A DNA stretch of 64,000 nt from Novosphingobium sp. Rr 2-17 (GCF_000272475.1 NZ_AKFJ01000015.1:81486-145485), one strand, 5' to 3'. Shown: positions 43,243 to 53,257, counted from the first letter of the stretch. Program-made: numbers and translations. Notes: generated by a model from the sequence alone, not told the origin.

Positions 43243-43635
43243 TTAGAAACGCCCAAGTGCGATCAGCACTGCTACGACTGACAATCCAAGCAACGTCAGC
43301 GTGGTTATGGCGAAACCGACCGCGCGCAGCGGATTCGGCTTGGCGCTGTCCATGCCGAAGGCGTGAAGAACGCGCGCCAGCATGTAGACCGAGCCTACGA
43401 TCGCCAGCCAAGTGCCACCCTTGCCCGTCATTTCAATGACGGCGACGAGGATCAGTGCGAATGGAGTGTTTTCAACGAAGTTAGCCTGCGCGCGCATGCG
43501 CTGCATCAGCAAGGTATTGCCGCCATCGCCATGCAGGATCTTGGTGCCGAGCCGCAGCTTGGCGGTACGCAAGGCCAGCCAGAAGTTGATGACGGCAGCC
43601 GCTGCTGCCAGGCATAGTGTCGTCTGCAGAATCAT
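43243..43635 (-). CDS. MAPEG-family membrane protein
   Basis: The product of 130 residues has four membrane helices. The motifs RMRAQANFVENTPFALILVA and YMLARVLHAFGM are typical of the MAPEG fold (microsomal glutathione transferase-like). It starts at the ATG after GAGAGGGGCGACC. Bacterial members may use glutathione on electrophiles, but activity is not evident from sequence. It is divergent from rpmF with 160 bases between them and no further gene seen. Confidence 0.88.
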   Translation of the reverse strand: MILQTTLCLAAAAAVINFWLALRTAKLRLGTKILHGDGGNTLLMQRMRAQANFVENTPFALILVAVIEMTGKGGTWLAIVGSVYMLARVLHAFGMDSAKPNPLRAVGFAITTLTLLGLSVVAVLIALGRF

Positions 43636-43795
43636 GGTCGCCCCTCTCATATGAACAGGCGGCTTCATGCGGCAGGGATGAACGGGTTGCAACGCGCCAG
43701 AAATTCGGTATAGGCGCGCCTTCGCAAGCCGCCGTGTCCTAACGGTCATTGGCGGTATTTTTGACATAACTGCAGTTCCAGGAACAGGTGCCGAA

Positions 43796-43975
43796 ATGGC
43801 TGTCCCTAAAAGAAAAACCTCCCCGTCGCGTCGGGGTATGCGTCGTAGCCACGATGCGCTCACGGTTGCCGCATTCCACGAATGCTCTAACTGTGGCGAA
43901 TTGAAGCGCCCGCATAACCTGTGCAATGCTTGCGGCCACTACAATGGTCGTGAAATCGTCGCGGTCGAAGCCTAA
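43796..43975 (+). CDS. rpmF: 50S ribosomal protein L32
   Basis: This 59-residue gene begins [20 protein letters not shown], the universal L32 start. Four cysteines (30, 33, 43, 46: CSNC and CNAC) would bind zinc. Together with plsX, fabH, ihfA and merR it forms a conserved cluster in this order, in which ribosome and fatty acid synthesis genes are cotranscribed. It lies 27 bases upstream of plsX. Confidence 0.97.
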   Translation: MAVPKRKTSPSRRGMRRSHDALTVAAFHECSNCGELKRPHNLCNACGHYNGREIVAVEA

Positions 43976-44002
43976 GACCCGACACGTTTTCGGAGAGAGC
44001 CG

Positions 44003-45064
44003 ATGAGCTTGCCGCGTATCGCCATCGATGCGATGGGCGGCGACGAAGGCGTGCGCGTCATGATCGAGGGCGCCGCACTTGCGCGTCGTCGGCATGATCG
44101 CTTCAAATTCCTGCTGGTAGGTGACGAGCCGCAGATCAAAGCTGCGCTTGAAAGCCATCCAAATCTGCAGGCTAGCTCCGAAATCCTGCACACCGACGGT
44201 GTCATTACCGGCGAGGAAAAGCCTAGCCAGGCCTTGCGCCGTGCCAAGGGCACGTCGATGGGCCGGGCGATAGAGGCGGTGAAGCTGGGTCATGCCGGGG
44301 CTGCCGTAAGCGCTGGTAACACCGGCGCCTTGATGGCCATCGCCAAGATTTCTCTGCGAACTATGCCGGGAATCGATCGCCCTGCGCTTGCGGCCTTGTT
44401 GCCGACGCTGGGCGATAACGACGTGGTCATGCTGGACCTTGGCGCCAACACCGAATGCGACAGCCGCAACCTGGTGCAATTCGCGATCATGGGCGCCGCT
44501 TATGCGCGCGTTGCCACCGGTCGCGCTGAGCCGCGCGTGCGGCTGCTCAACATCGGTACCGAAGAAACCAAGGGAACCGAACTTCTGCGCGATGCCGCCG
44601 CCACTCTCAAGAGTGCCTCGGGCAAGCTGGCAATGTCGTTCGACGGCTTTACCGAAGCGGACAAGATCTGCCGCGGTGATGTCGACGTAGTCGTTACCGA
44701 TGGTTTTTCCGGCAACATAGCTCTCAAAGCTGTTGAGGGCACCGCGCGATTCGTTGGCGACTTGCTGCGGCGCGGGTTCACTAGTTCGCTGCGGTCCAAG
44801 ATCGGCTTTTTGATCTCGCGCCCAGCCACCGAACTGCTCAAGCATCATCTCGATCCCAACAATCACAACGGTGCCGTCTTCCTCGGGCTTAACGGTTTGG
44901 TTGTGAAAAGCCACGGCAGCGCCAATGCAGCCGGCGTCGCCAATGCTGTCGCAGTAACTGCGCGGCTTCTGGAGGAAAACGTGACTGAGCGCATATCCCA
45001 GGATTTGGCACGGCTGGGCGGTGAGGCTCTGCGCATGAATCGCCCCCAGGAAGAGCGCGCATGA
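44003..45064 (+). CDS. plsX: Phosphate acyltransferase PlsX
   Basis: The peripheral membrane protein of 353 residues converts acyl-ACP to acyl-phosphate for phospholipid synthesis. The family N-terminus [20 protein letters not shown], the segment [15 protein letters not shown], and [18 protein letters not shown] with the C-terminal [13 protein letters not shown] are all present. The stop overlaps the fabH start (ATGA). Confidence 0.97.
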   Translation: MSLPRIAIDAMGGDEGVRVMIEGAALARRRHDRFKFLLVGDEPQIKAALESHPNLQASSEILHTDGVITGEEKPSQALRRAKGTSMGRAIEAVKLGHAGAAVSAGNTGALMAIAKISLRTMPGIDRPALAALLPTLGDNDVVMLDLGANTECDSRNLVQFAIMGAAYARVATGRAEPRVRLLNIGTEETKGTELLRDAAATLKSASGKLAMSFDGFTEADKICRGDVDVVVTDGFSGNIALKAVEGTARFVGDLLRRGFTSSLRSKIGFLISRPATELLKHHLDPNNHNGAVFLGLNGLVVKSHGSANAAGVANAVAVTARLLEENVTERISQDLARLGGEALRMNRPQEERA

Positions 45065-46032
45065 CCCTTCGTTCGGTTGTGATCGGCACGGGTTCTGCCT
45101 TGCCGCGTCAAGTCGTCACCAATGCCGAACTGGCCGAGCGCGTCGATACCAGTGACGAGTGGATCGTCGAGCGCACCGGCATTTCGACCCGCTATATCGC
45201 TGCACCTGATGAAACCACGTCCAGCCTTGCCACCGATGCGGGTCGCAAGGCGATCGAAGCCGCGGGGATCGAAGCGTCATCGATCGATCTGATCGTGCTG
45301 GCTACGGCAACCCCTGACCAGACGTTTCCGGCCACGGCCACCATTGTGCAGAGTAACCTGGGCTGTCGCGGCGGCATCGCGTTCGATGTGGCCGCCGTAT
45401 GCTCCGGCTTCCTCTATGCCGTAGGCGTCGCGGATTCGATGTTGCGTACCGGAATGGCCAAGCGCGCCTTGGTGATCGGCGCTGAAACCTTTAGTCGCAT
45501 TCTCGACTGGGAAGACCGGGCGACCTGCGTGCTGTTTGGCGATGGCGCCGGCGCCATCGTACTCGAAGCGCAAGAGCAGACGGGTGAGAACCCGCGCGGC
45601 GTTTTGGTCACCCGCCTCCACGCCGATGGCGCACACAACCAACTCCTCTACGTGGATGGCGGACCATCCACCACCGGCACCGTTGGCAAGTTGCGCATGA
45701 AGGGCCGTGAGGTGTTCCGCCATGCAGTGGTCAACCTTGCGGAAGTCCTGCGCGAAGTGCTGGACGACGCAGGCCTCGCGACGACCGACCTCGACTGGCT
45801 CGTGCCTCATCAGGCCAATGCCCGCATCCTCGATGCCACGGCTCGCAAGCTTTCCATGCCGTCCGAAAAAGTCGTTATGACGGTGGGTCAACACGCCAAC
45901 ACTTCTGCCGCTTCGGTGCCGCTGGCGCTGGATCAAGCCGTTCGCGATGGGCGGATACAGCCAGGTCAATTGGTCATGCTGGAAGCGATGGGTGGCGGTT
46001 TTACATGGGGCGCCTGTCTGGTCCGGATGTAG
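45061..46032 (+). CDS. fabH: 3-oxoacyl-ACP synthase III FabH
   Basis: The protein of 323 residues starts fatty acid chains by condensing acyl-CoA with malonyl-ACP. The catalytic triad appears as Cys114 ([11 protein letters not shown]), His in [10 protein letters not shown] and Asn in [13 protein letters not shown]; the substrate pocket segment [16 protein letters not shown] is also present. The overlap with plsX and the shared lipid role point to one transcript. Length is normal. Confidence 0.97.
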   Translation: MTLRSVVIGTGSALPRQVVTNAELAERVDTSDEWIVERTGISTRYIAAPDETTSSLATDAGRKAIEAAGIEASSIDLIVLATATPDQTFPATATIVQSNLGCRGGIAFDVAAVCSGFLYAVGVADSMLRTGMAKRALVIGAETFSRILDWEDRATCVLFGDGAGAIVLEAQEQTGENPRGVLVTRLHADGAHNQLLYVDGGPSTTGTVGKLRMKGREVFRHAVVNLAEVLREVLDDAGLATTDLDWLVPHQANARILDATARKLSMPSEKVVMTVGQHANTSAASVPLALDQAVRDGRIQPGQLVMLEAMGGGFTWGACLVRM

Positions 46033-46054
46033 TCTGACCGCCGAATAAAGCCTT

Positions 46055-46074
46055 TGCGTTCAATATTGGACGCA
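46055..46074. promoter_or_regulatory. 20-base near-palindrome between fabH and ihfA
   Basis: TGCGTTCAATATTGGACGCA is symmetric except for one position in each half. It begins 23 bases after the fabH stop, in the 109-base gap before ihfA. It could be an operator for ihfA or a pause hairpin; no T-run follows. Confidence 0.4.
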
Positions 46075-46141
46075 GGTTGCTTTCTGCGCGGCATGACCTA
46101 TGATCCCCATCAGGCAGGAGCACGGAGGGATTGCGGGCTTT

Positions 46142-46438
46142 ATGCGCTCCACGGAAACTTTGACGCGGGCTGAGATTGCAGAAGCCATTCATCGTAAGCT
46201 TGGGTTATCTCGGGCTGAATCGCTTGCGATGGTGGAATCGATACTCCAACACATGTGCGGCGCCCTCGGCGGCGGCGAAAACGTGAAAATTTCGGGCTTC
46301 GGCACGTTCCTATTGCGCGACAAGGCGGAGCGGGTCGGCAGGAATCCGAAGACGGGCGTGGAAGTGCCTATCACTCCACGCCGGGTGATGACATTCCGGG
46401 CCAGCCAGATGTTGAAGGATCGCATTTCCGACATCTGA
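46142..46438 (+). CDS. ihfA: Integration host factor subunit alpha
   Basis: The 98-residue DNA-bending protein belongs to the HU/IHF family. The start [21 protein letters not shown] and [13 protein letters not shown] form the dimer helices, and [12 protein letters not shown] plus [19 protein letters not shown] provide the beta arm with the conserved Pro that intercalates DNA. Sequence GRNPKTG followed by EVPI fits IHF-alpha rather than HU. The Shine-Dalgarno GGAGGG lies rather far (about 14 bases) from this ATG. Confidence 0.93.
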   Translation: MRSTETLTRAEIAEAIHRKLGLSRAESLAMVESILQHMCGALGGGENVKISGFGTFLLRDKAERVGRNPKTGVEVPITPRRVMTFRASQMLKDRISDI

Positions 46439-46469
46439 TGCCGGCGCCGGCAAAGGGAACGGAAAGAAG

Positions 46470-46847
46470 ATGGCCGCAAACCCTGAGTTCGATGACGGTA
46501 AAGACCCGGAAGCCTTGCGGACGATCGGCGAAGTTGCCACCGCGCTCGGCATCCGTCAGCATGTGCTGCGCTATTGGGAAGAACAGTTCACTGCCCTTCG
46601 TCCCGTGAAGCGCAGCGGTGGGCGGCGCTATTACCGACCTGCAGACGTCGCGCTGGTCGCCGAAATCGACCGGCTCGTCCATCGGGATGGCTATACGCTG
46701 AAGGGCGCAGCCAAAGCGCTGGCGGGTAAGGATAATCGTGCAGAACCGCCCACCGTGCCGATCACGCGTGAGCCAGCGATTTCTCACCTCTCCGTTGGCA
46801 TTCGCGCCATTCGCAACCAACTAGCCGACGCGCTGGCCCAAGCCTGA
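46470..46847 (+). CDS. MerR-family transcriptional regulator
   Basis: The 125-residue protein has an N-terminal MerR winged helix: [22 protein letters not shown], then [23 protein letters not shown] and [11 protein letters not shown]. The C-terminal tail is short, with no metal-binding cysteines. It follows ihfA by 31 bases and is a standard member of the rpmF-plsX-fabH-ihfA cluster. Target genes are unknown. 125 residues is the usual size for this cluster member. Confidence 0.93.
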   Translation: MAANPEFDDGKDPEALRTIGEVATALGIRQHVLRYWEEQFTALRPVKRSGGRRYYRPADVALVAEIDRLVHRDGYTLKGAAKALAGKDNRAEPPTVPITREPAISHLSVGIRAIRNQLADALAQA

Positions 46848-46874
46848 TCTCATTTCTAGACGGACTATTCTGGT

Positions 46875-47420
46875 TCAGCCGATCGATTCTGGCCCCAACG
46901 CGGGATCAAGGTCGCGAGGGCGGATCAAGTGGACCAAGCGACCGCTCGCTTCGGCGAGGTCGTCCCAACTATCGATCGGCAACTCGATCACCGCGTAGGC
47001 GGCGGTCGGGAATTTCTCTTCTACTGCATCGCGCAAGGGGCTGGTTCCGTCGTCGGGCACGAGGTCGAAGATCAAATCCTCCAGCCCGGGATTATGGCCG
47101 ACAAGCAGGATCGAGCGTGGATCGCCGTCCTGTTCCCGCAGCACGTCCAGCAACGTCGCTGAATTGGCGAGGTAAATCCGCCGATCCCAAGTAACGGGTG
47201 GCATCACACCGGCTGCTTCGCCGGCGATGTCTATGGTTTGCGTCACGCGAACCGCCGGTGAGGCGACGATTCGAGTCCATTTGACCCCGTGATCGCGGAT
47301 GTGCAGCCCCATCAACGCGGCCCCTGTGCGTCCCCGCGTATTGAGCGGTCGGTCGAAATCACGCAAGCGCGCGTCGTTCCAGTCGGACTTGGCGTGACGG
47401 AAGATACCCAGTGTTTTCAT
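46875..47420 (-). CDS. SixA-like histidine phosphatase
   Basis: The protein of 181 residues starts MKTLGIFRHAKSDWND, where the RHA motif has the phospho-acceptor His9. Further motifs are FDRPLNTRGRTGAALMG, ASPAVRVTQTIDIAGEA and LVGHNPGLEDLI with the second catalytic His. These match SixA-type phosphatases, which can dephosphorylate phosphohistidine on PTS or histidine kinase partners. The start at 47420 is preferred to one eight codons upstream. Confidence 0.9.
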   Translation of the reverse strand: MKTLGIFRHAKSDWNDARLRDFDRPLNTRGRTGAALMGLHIRDHGVKWTRIVASPAVRVTQTIDIAGEAAGVMPPVTWDRRIYLANSATLLDVLREQDGDPRSILLVGHNPGLEDLIFDLVPDDGTSPLRDAVEEKFPTAAYAVIELPIDSWDDLAEASGRLVHLIRPRDLDPALGPESIG

Positions 47421-47498
47421 GTGGGTGTCCTGCCGGTGAGGCACTCGATCGTCATGCGGTAATGGCGGAGCAAGCGATCATCTCCCGAAGGGTGCGAT

Positions 47499-50243
47499 TT
47501 AGGGCAGGTTACGAGCCGGGTCCGGCTTCGAATCCAATTCCCCTGAAGCATGCGCGATGATCCGCTGTAAAGCCTCGTCCAGCGAAAGGCGGCGAATGGG
47601 AGTGCCTTCGGGGAACGCGCTGAGCAGCCTTGACGGGAATGCGGACGACAGCACGACGAAGTGTCCATGATCGTCGCGGCTGCGGATGAGGCGGCCGAAT
47701 GCCTGGGCGAGACGGGCGCGAATTATCGCATCATCATAAGCACTTGCGCCACCTTTTAGCGCTGTGGCGGCGAGGCGGCGGGCGCGGTGGAGGATGGTGG
47801 GGCGGGGCCAGGGAACTTGCTCCATCACCACGAGCCGCAGCGAGTGGCCGGGCACGTCCACGCCATCGCGAAGGGCGTCGGTGCCGAGCAACGAGGCGGC
47901 GGGATCGTCGCGGAAGATATCGACTAAAGTACCGGTATCTATGGGATCTACGTGCTGGGCGTAGAGCGGCAATCCAGCGCGGGCGAGACGATCGGCGATG
48001 CGGCCATGGACGATGCGCAGGCGGCGGATGGCAGTGAACAGCCCCAGCACCCCGCCGCGCGAAGCGTCGATAAGGCGCGCATAAGCTGCGGATAAGGACG
48101 CGATATCGCCGCGCGGTACATCGGTGACGATCAGGACTTCTGCCTGCTTCGCATAATCGAAGGGGCTGTAGTGGGTGGAGAGATGCGGCAAAACACCGAT
48201 ATGCGGCGCTCCGGAGCGCACTACAGCGCGTTCCCAGTCGTCTCCGTCGCGCAATGTGGCAGAGGTCATGACGACGCCGTGGGCCGGCTCCAACACGACC
48301 TTGGCGAACGGCTTCATCGGATCGAGCCAGCGCCGGTGTAGCCCCACATCGTATTCCCGCGCCTCGGACCGGTCGAGCGCCAGCCAGTCCACGAACTCGG
48401 GATCGGCGGGGCCACCCAGCCGGTCGAGCAGCGCTTCCCAGGCGCCGAGCAAATCGACTCGCCAGGTCAGCGAGTGACGGGCGCCTTCGATTCGCGCTCG
48501 GCCTGGGCCATCGAGCCAATCGGGGCCATCTTCCATCAAAGCCTCGAGCCGAACGCCCAGGCGAATCAAAGGCAGTCGCAATTCGGCGAGTGCCGCGCGC
48601 GCGGCTTGCGCGGTTTCGACGAACGGGCCTTCGAAACCTGCCGCTTCGGTCTCCAGACCATAGCCGGCTTCCTGCCCGCCGCTTTCATCACGGGCGTAGA
48701 TCGTCGCGCGCACGCTCGCGAGCAATTCCTCCAGCGGCCCCGATGGTGCCCCTTCGACCAACCGCTGCAACCAGCCGTCAGAAGGCAGCGCTTCGGCGGC
48801 GGCACAGGCGGCGGCGATCGCCTTGCCGCCTGCTTCGTCATAGCTGGCGACATCGGCGAGTCGGGCGGCCAGGCCGCGCCGTCTTCCGCGAGAGGCCTTT
48901 TCAGGGCCGATGACCCAGCGGCGCAGTTCGATGGTCTCCGCGCCGGTCAGGGCGGCGGCGAACGTCGAATCGGCGGCATCGAAAATATGGTGCCCCTCGT
49001 CGAAGACGATGCGGGTGGGGCGTGCTGCGACATCGCGTCCGCGCGCGGCATTGACCATCACCAGGGCGTGGTTGCCGATGACGAGGTCGGCGCCGACACT
49101 GGCGCGCGCCGAACGTTCGATGAAGCATTTGCGGTAATGTGGGCACCCGGCATAGACGCATTCGCCGCGTCGGTCGGTCAGTGCCGTGACGCCGCGCTGG
49201 CGAAACAAGGTACCGAGCCATCCCGGCAAGTCACCGCCGATCATATCGCCATCGCGGGTATAGGCGGCCCACCGCGCCACCAGTTGCGCCAGGATCGCGG
49301 CCCGACCCGCAAAGCCGCCTTGCAGGGCGTCCTCCAGGTTGAGCAGGCACAAGTAGTTCTCTCGCCCCTTGCGCACCACCACCGGGCGGGTGCCGTCGGG
49401 GCGCCTGTCTGGCCAGGCGCGGCGGCTTTCCTGCCGTAGCTGGCGTTGCAGCGCCTTGGTGAAGGTGGACACCCATACGGTGCCCCCGGAAAGATCGCTC
49501 CACAGCGATGCGGGGGCAAGGTAGCCCAGCGTCTTGCCGATGCCGGTGCCGGCCTGGGCCAGCACCACGCGTGGTTGGCCAGAGGCTTCGCGCGGCCCGA
49601 AGGCATAGGCTGCTTCAGCAGAAAAGGCGCGTTGGCCAGGACGCTGTTCAGCGGTCGAGCCAGTGATATGGGCCAGCCGTTCCAAGACTTGCGGCTGATC
49701 CAACATGACCTGGCGGGGCTGCGCCGCTTCCGGGCTTTCCTCCCACTCGGGCAGGCGACTGAACAGCCAGCGCTCTGCGGTCTCGGGCCGAGCGATCCGC
49801 CCGGACAGCAATGTGGCCCAAGGCCAGCGCATGCGAACCAGTGTTTGCAGCGAGGTCCAGGCGCCTTCGCGCTCGGGCCAATCTTCGCGCTCGCAAGTCT
49901 GCAGCAAGGCGTTGGCGGCCTCTTGAAGCAAGCGCGGAACGTCGCCGTCGCCGTTCGGCTCCACCAGATCCAGCGCTCGCGCCAGGCCGCGCGGGGTCGG
50001 CACCACGAAGCGGGCCGGGTGGATGAAGGCGTAAAGCTCCAGCAAGTCCAGCCCCGACAAATCAGGGTAGCCGAGCCGCGTCGCCAGCAGTGGCGCGTTG
50101 AGGATCAGTAGCGGTGTGTCCGCTGCCGCCATCACCGCCTCGCCCTTGGAAACCGCGCGAGTGCCGCCGACGCCTTCACGCAGCCATGAACCGGCGTGAC
50201 TGGCATGAAGTGCGGGAAGGGTGGTCGGGGGCGGAGTTGCCAT
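47499..50243 (-). CDS. DinG/XPD-like iron-sulfur DNA helicase
   Basis: The 914-residue protein is a superfamily 2 helicase. Walker A is AQAGTGIGKTLGYLAP, the FeS cysteines include CVYAGCPHYRKC, and the DEAH-like box is VFDEGHHIFDAADS. Late motifs are SATLRDGDDW and GTDALRDGVDVPGHSLRLVV with AQAFGRLIRSRDDHG. The N-terminal 190 residues (HPARFVVPTPRGLARAL) form an extra domain seen in alphaproteobacterial DinG-like proteins. It probably resolves unusual DNA or RNA-DNA structures during repair. The start is ATG 50243. Confidence 0.9.
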   Translation of the reverse strand: MATPPPTTLPALHASHAGSWLREGVGGTRAVSKGEAVMAAADTPLLILNAPLLATRLGYPDLSGLDLLELYAFIHPARFVVPTPRGLARALDLVEPNGDGDVPRLLQEAANALLQTCEREDWPEREGAWTSLQTLVRMRWPWATLLSGRIARPETAERWLFSRLPEWEESPEAAQPRQVMLDQPQVLERLAHITGSTAEQRPGQRAFSAEAAYAFGPREASGQPRVVLAQAGTGIGKTLGYLAPASLWSDLSGGTVWVSTFTKALQRQLRQESRRAWPDRRPDGTRPVVVRKGRENYLCLLNLEDALQGGFAGRAAILAQLVARWAAYTRDGDMIGGDLPGWLGTLFRQRGVTALTDRRGECVYAGCPHYRKCFIERSARASVGADLVIGNHALVMVNAARGRDVAARPTRIVFDEGHHIFDAADSTFAAALTGAETIELRRWVIGPEKASRGRRRGLAARLADVASYDEAGGKAIAAACAAAEALPSDGWLQRLVEGAPSGPLEELLASVRATIYARDESGGQEAGYGLETEAAGFEGPFVETAQAARAALAELRLPLIRLGVRLEALMEDGPDWLDGPGRARIEGARHSLTWRVDLLGAWEALLDRLGGPADPEFVDWLALDRSEAREYDVGLHRRWLDPMKPFAKVVLEPAHGVVMTSATLRDGDDWERAVVRSGAPHIGVLPHLSTHYSPFDYAKQAEVLIVTDVPRGDIASLSAAYARLIDASRGGVLGLFTAIRRLRIVHGRIADRLARAGLPLYAQHVDPIDTGTLVDIFRDDPAASLLGTDALRDGVDVPGHSLRLVVMEQVPWPRPTILHRARRLAATALKGGASAYDDAIIRARLAQAFGRLIRSRDDHGHFVVLSSAFPSRLLSAFPEGTPIRRLSLDEALQRIIAHASGELDSKPDPARNLP

Positions 50244-50346
50244 TGCTTTCGTATCTAGGAGTCTCGGCGGGGATTGGAAACGCAGGCGACGCAGATGCCC
50301 GCAAGGAAATTGCATCCGCCCACATTCCCTCTTGCAACATTTATTC

Positions 50347-50360
50347 TAAGATATATCTTA
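50347..50360. promoter_or_regulatory. Perfect palindrome upstream of the PadR gene
   Basis: TAAGATATATCTTA is a perfect 14-base palindrome in the 227-base divergent region between the helicase and PadR genes, in an AT-rich stretch suited to a promoter. It is a likely operator for the PadR protein itself. Confidence 0.6.
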
Positions 50361-50470
50361 AAGCAATCATGACGCATTTGGAAAGAAACATGAGAAACAA
50401 GATATTCAATCACGGCTGTGACGGTCGGCCATCACGCGGGCACGCATTCCGCGAAATAGTAGGTGAGGCG

Positions 50471-51103
50471 ATGGCGATGCGTGCCATGTTCGGCGGTGGG
50501 CGAGGGCGGCATGGTGCCGGTTTCGATCGCTTCGGCGGACACGGCGGCTTCGAAGGCGGCCCGCGCGGCTGGGGTCCTGGCGGCGGCGGCGAAAATCGCG
50601 GTGGCCGTGGGGATGGCGGCTCAAGCGGCGGACGACGTCGGCGGCTGTTCGACCAGGCCGAATTGCAAACCCTGCTCCTGGCGCTCATCGCGGAACAACC
50701 CCGCCATGGCTACGACCTGATCCGCGAGATCGAGGCGCTTTCTGGCGGCGAATACGCGCCTAGCCCCGGCGTGATCTACCCGGCGCTCACCTACATGGAA
50801 GACGCCGGCCTGATCGCCCCCGTCGCGGACCAGACCGCCCGCAAGGCGTTCGAGGCCACCGCCGAAGGCCGCGCCAAAGCCGAGGAAGATGCTCCCAAGG
50901 CATCCGCCCTCAAGGAGCGTCTCGGCGCTTTGGCCGATCGCCGCGACAAGGTGGACCCCGCTCCGGTGCGCCGAGCGATGCATGCCTTGAAAACGGCGAT
51001 GTTCGACCGACTTTCCCAGGAAGGCGCCGACCGCGCCGTCGTCCTCCAGGTGGCCGATGCCATCGACGAGGCGACCCGCAAGATCGAAAGGATCGAGGCA
51101 TGA
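50471..51103 (+). CDS. PadR-family regulator with Gly/Arg-rich N-terminus
   Basis: The product of 210 residues starts after AGGTGAGGCG; ATGs at 50477, 50390 and 50369 are also in frame. The first 57 residues are Gly-, Arg- and His-rich and low complexity (GRGRHGAGFDRFGGHGGFEGG), then comes the PadR winged helix: LLLALIAEQPRHGYDLIREIE, PSPGVIYPALTYMEDAGLI. A metal-sensing YqjI-like role is possible because of the His-rich leader, but this is inference. It overlaps DUF2218 by ATGA. Confidence 0.88.
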   Translation: MAMRAMFGGGRGRHGAGFDRFGGHGGFEGGPRGWGPGGGGENRGGRGDGGSSGGRRRRLFDQAELQTLLLALIAEQPRHGYDLIREIEALSGGEYAPSPGVIYPALTYMEDAGLIAPVADQTARKAFEATAEGRAKAEEDAPKASALKERLGALADRRDKVDPAPVRRAMHALKTAMFDRLSQEGADRAVVLQVADAIDEATRKIERIEA

Positions 51104-51405
51104 GTACGATCGCAGCCCACGTAAAGACCGCCAATGGCGGCAAGTACGTCAAGCAGTTGAGCAGCCACTGGGGGCACAAGTTTCCGGTGGAACTCGAAGG
51201 GGAGACCGGCGCGATCACGTTCCCCAATGCGCTCGTCATCCTGGCGGGCGACCCGGACGGCATTGCCATCACCATCACGGGCGAGGATCGCGAAGGGGTG
51301 GAGCGGCTGACCGGCGTGGTTGCCAGCCACATCGATCGCTTCGCCTTTCGCGAAGTACCGCTCGATTACCAGTGGCACTGGCAGGAAACCGCAACACAGG
51401 ATTGA
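51100..51405 (+). CDS. DUF2218 protein
   Basis: The 101-residue protein carries the DUF2218 pattern: KYVKQLSSHWGHKFPVELEG and HIDRFAFREVPLDYQW. Proteins of this family are often encoded near siderophore-interacting or ferric reductase genes and PadR regulators, so an iron- or metal-linked role is plausible. It is translationally coupled to the PadR gene. No catalytic motif is visible. Confidence 0.85.
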   Translation: MSTIAAHVKTANGGKYVKQLSSHWGHKFPVELEGETGAITFPNALVILAGDPDGIAITITGEDREGVERLTGVVASHIDRFAFREVPLDYQWHWQETATQD

Positions 51406-51493
51406 CGGCGCGGGCGTCAACCTACCTGATCTGTTGCATCCATCGGACCGTGGGCTTGTCTTGGACAAGCACGCGGTCGAGGGGCGCCGTGAT

Positions 51494-51534
51494 GCCGCCC
51501 GCTGAAATTGATCGGGCGGCCCGGCATGTTTTAT
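51494..51534 (+). terminator. Terminator of the PadR-DUF2218 unit
   Basis: A perfect 8-base GC stem (GCCGCCCG / CGGGCGGC, 11-base loop) is followed by CCGGCATGTTTTATAT. It lies between the DUF2218 and LysRS genes, in a 204-base gap that shows no other gene. Confidence 0.6.
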
Positions 51535-51609
51535 ATCGAGCTTAGCTCACGCCTGTGCTGGGCAGCTTCCTGCTTGCGTAATGCGCGCAATTTGCCGAAT
51601 AGCGCGGCC

Positions 51610-53241
51610 ATGACCGAACACAGCCTGATCGAAGCCGCCCGAGTGTCCAAAGCCTGGCCTTTTCAGGAGGCGCAGAAGCTTCTGAAGCGCTATCCGAACG
51701 GCAAGACCGGCCCGGATGGCGGCCCGGTGCCCGTGCTGTTCGAGACCGGCTATGGCCCGTCTGGCCTGCCGCACATCGGCACCTTCCAGGAAGTGCTGCG
51801 CACGACGCTGGTGCGCCGCGCTTACGAGGCATTGACCGGCGGTGCGCCGACGCGGCTGGTTGCCTTTTCCGACGATATGGACGGCCTGCGCAAGGTGCCG
51901 GACAATATCGCCAACCCCGAACTGCTGACGGCCAATCTGGGCAAGCCGCTCAGCCGCATTCCCGATCCGTTCGGCAAGTTCGAAAGCTTCGCGCACCACA
52001 ATAACGCAATGCTGCGCGAATTCCTCGACCAGTTCGGCTTCGACTACGAGTTCGTCTCGGCGAGCGACCGCTATAATTCCGGCGCGTTCGATCCGGCGCT
52101 GACCGGCGTGCTGATGCATTACGATGCGATCATGGGCGTGATGCTGCCGACGTTGCGCGAAGAGCGTCGCAAGACGTACTCGCCAGTGCTGCCTGTCTCG
52201 CCCACGACCGGCGTGGTGCTCCAAGTGCCGATCGACGTACTCGATCCGGCCAGCGGCATGATCCGCTTTATCGATGCAGATGGCAGCACGGTCGAACAAA
52301 GCGTGTTCGGCGGTCAGGCGAAGCTGCAGTGGAAGGTCGACTGGGCAATGCGCTGGTACGCGCTGGGGGTCGATTACGAGATGTGCGGCAAGGACTTGAC
52401 CGATAGTGTCATCCAATCCGGCAAGATCGTGCAAGTCCTGGGCGGTCGCAAGCCGGAGGGCCTGATCTACGAGCTGTTCCTCGACGAGAATGGCGAGAAG
52501 ATCTCCAAGTCCAAGGGTAACGGCCTGACGATCGAGCAATGGCTGACGTACGGCACCGAGGAATCGCTGGGCTTTTACCTGTTCCGCGATCCCAAGAGCG
52601 CCAAGCAGCTTCACTCCGGGATCATTCCCAAGGCGGTGGACGAATACTGGCAGTTCCGAGGGAATCTGGCCGATCAGCCGCTCGACAAGCAACTGGGCAA
52701 TCCGGTGTGGCATTTGCTGCGCGCGAATGGCGAGGGTGCCGGGGTTGGCGGTGACGATAGCGTGCCGGTGACGTTCTCGCTGTTGCTCAACCTGGTGGGC
52801 GTGCTTGGCCCCGATGCCACGGCGGAGCAGGTCTGGTCGTACCTGGGCAACTACATCGAGGACGCCCGGCCCGAGGCGCATCCCAAGCTCGGCGAAATGG
52901 TGCGCGCCGCGCTTGCCACCAACCGCGATTTCATCGCGCCTACGCTCCAGCGCCGGGCACCCACTCCGGGTGAGGCCGCAGCGCTCAAGGTGCTCGATGC
53001 GGCGCTGGAGAAGGCAGGCGTGGGCGCCAGTGCCGAGGACTTGCAGAACGCGGTCTACGAGATCGGCAAGGACCCGGCCCATGGCTTCGAATCGCTGCGC
53101 GACTGGTTCAAGGCGCTGTACGAAACGCTGCTGGGATCACCACAAGGGCCGCGCATGGGTAGTTTCATTGCCCTGTATGGCGTGCCGGAAACCCGCAAGC
53201 TGATCGCCGAGGCTCTCGCCCTGAACGCGCCTGCGAACTGA
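51610..53241 (+). CDS. lysS: Class I lysyl-tRNA synthetase
   Basis: The protein of 543 residues is a class I LysRS (archaeal-type, also usual in many alphaproteobacteria). The HIGH-type motif is GLPHIGTFQEV (HIG at 55-57) and the KMSKS-type motif is KISKSK at 297-302. A helix-bundle C-terminal domain follows (GPDATAEQVWSYLGNYIEDA). No class II signature is present. It charges the tRNA-Lys found at 16.7 kb. The start is the ATG at 51610; upstream in-frame sequence is Cys/Arg-rich and unlike the family. Confidence 0.95.
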   Translation: MTEHSLIEAARVSKAWPFQEAQKLLKRYPNGKTGPDGGPVPVLFETGYGPSGLPHIGTFQEVLRTTLVRRAYEALTGGAPTRLVAFSDDMDGLRKVPDNIANPELLTANLGKPLSRIPDPFGKFESFAHHNNAMLREFLDQFGFDYEFVSASDRYNSGAFDPALTGVLMHYDAIMGVMLPTLREERRKTYSPVLPVSPTTGVVLQVPIDVLDPASGMIRFIDADGSTVEQSVFGGQAKLQWKVDWAMRWYALGVDYEMCGKDLTDSVIQSGKIVQVLGGRKPEGLIYELFLDENGEKISKSKGNGLTIEQWLTYGTEESLGFYLFRDPKSAKQLHSGIIPKAVDEYWQFRGNLADQPLDKQLGNPVWHLLRANGEGAGVGGDDSVPVTFSLLLNLVGVLGPDATAEQVWSYLGNYIEDARPEAHPKLGEMVRAALATNRDFIAPTLQRRAPTPGEAAALKVLDAALEKAGVGASAEDLQNAVYEIGKDPAHGFESLRDWFKALYETLLGSPQGPRMGSFIALYGVPETRKLIAEALALNAPAN

Positions 53242-53257
53242 CGGCCGGGCAGCGGAC

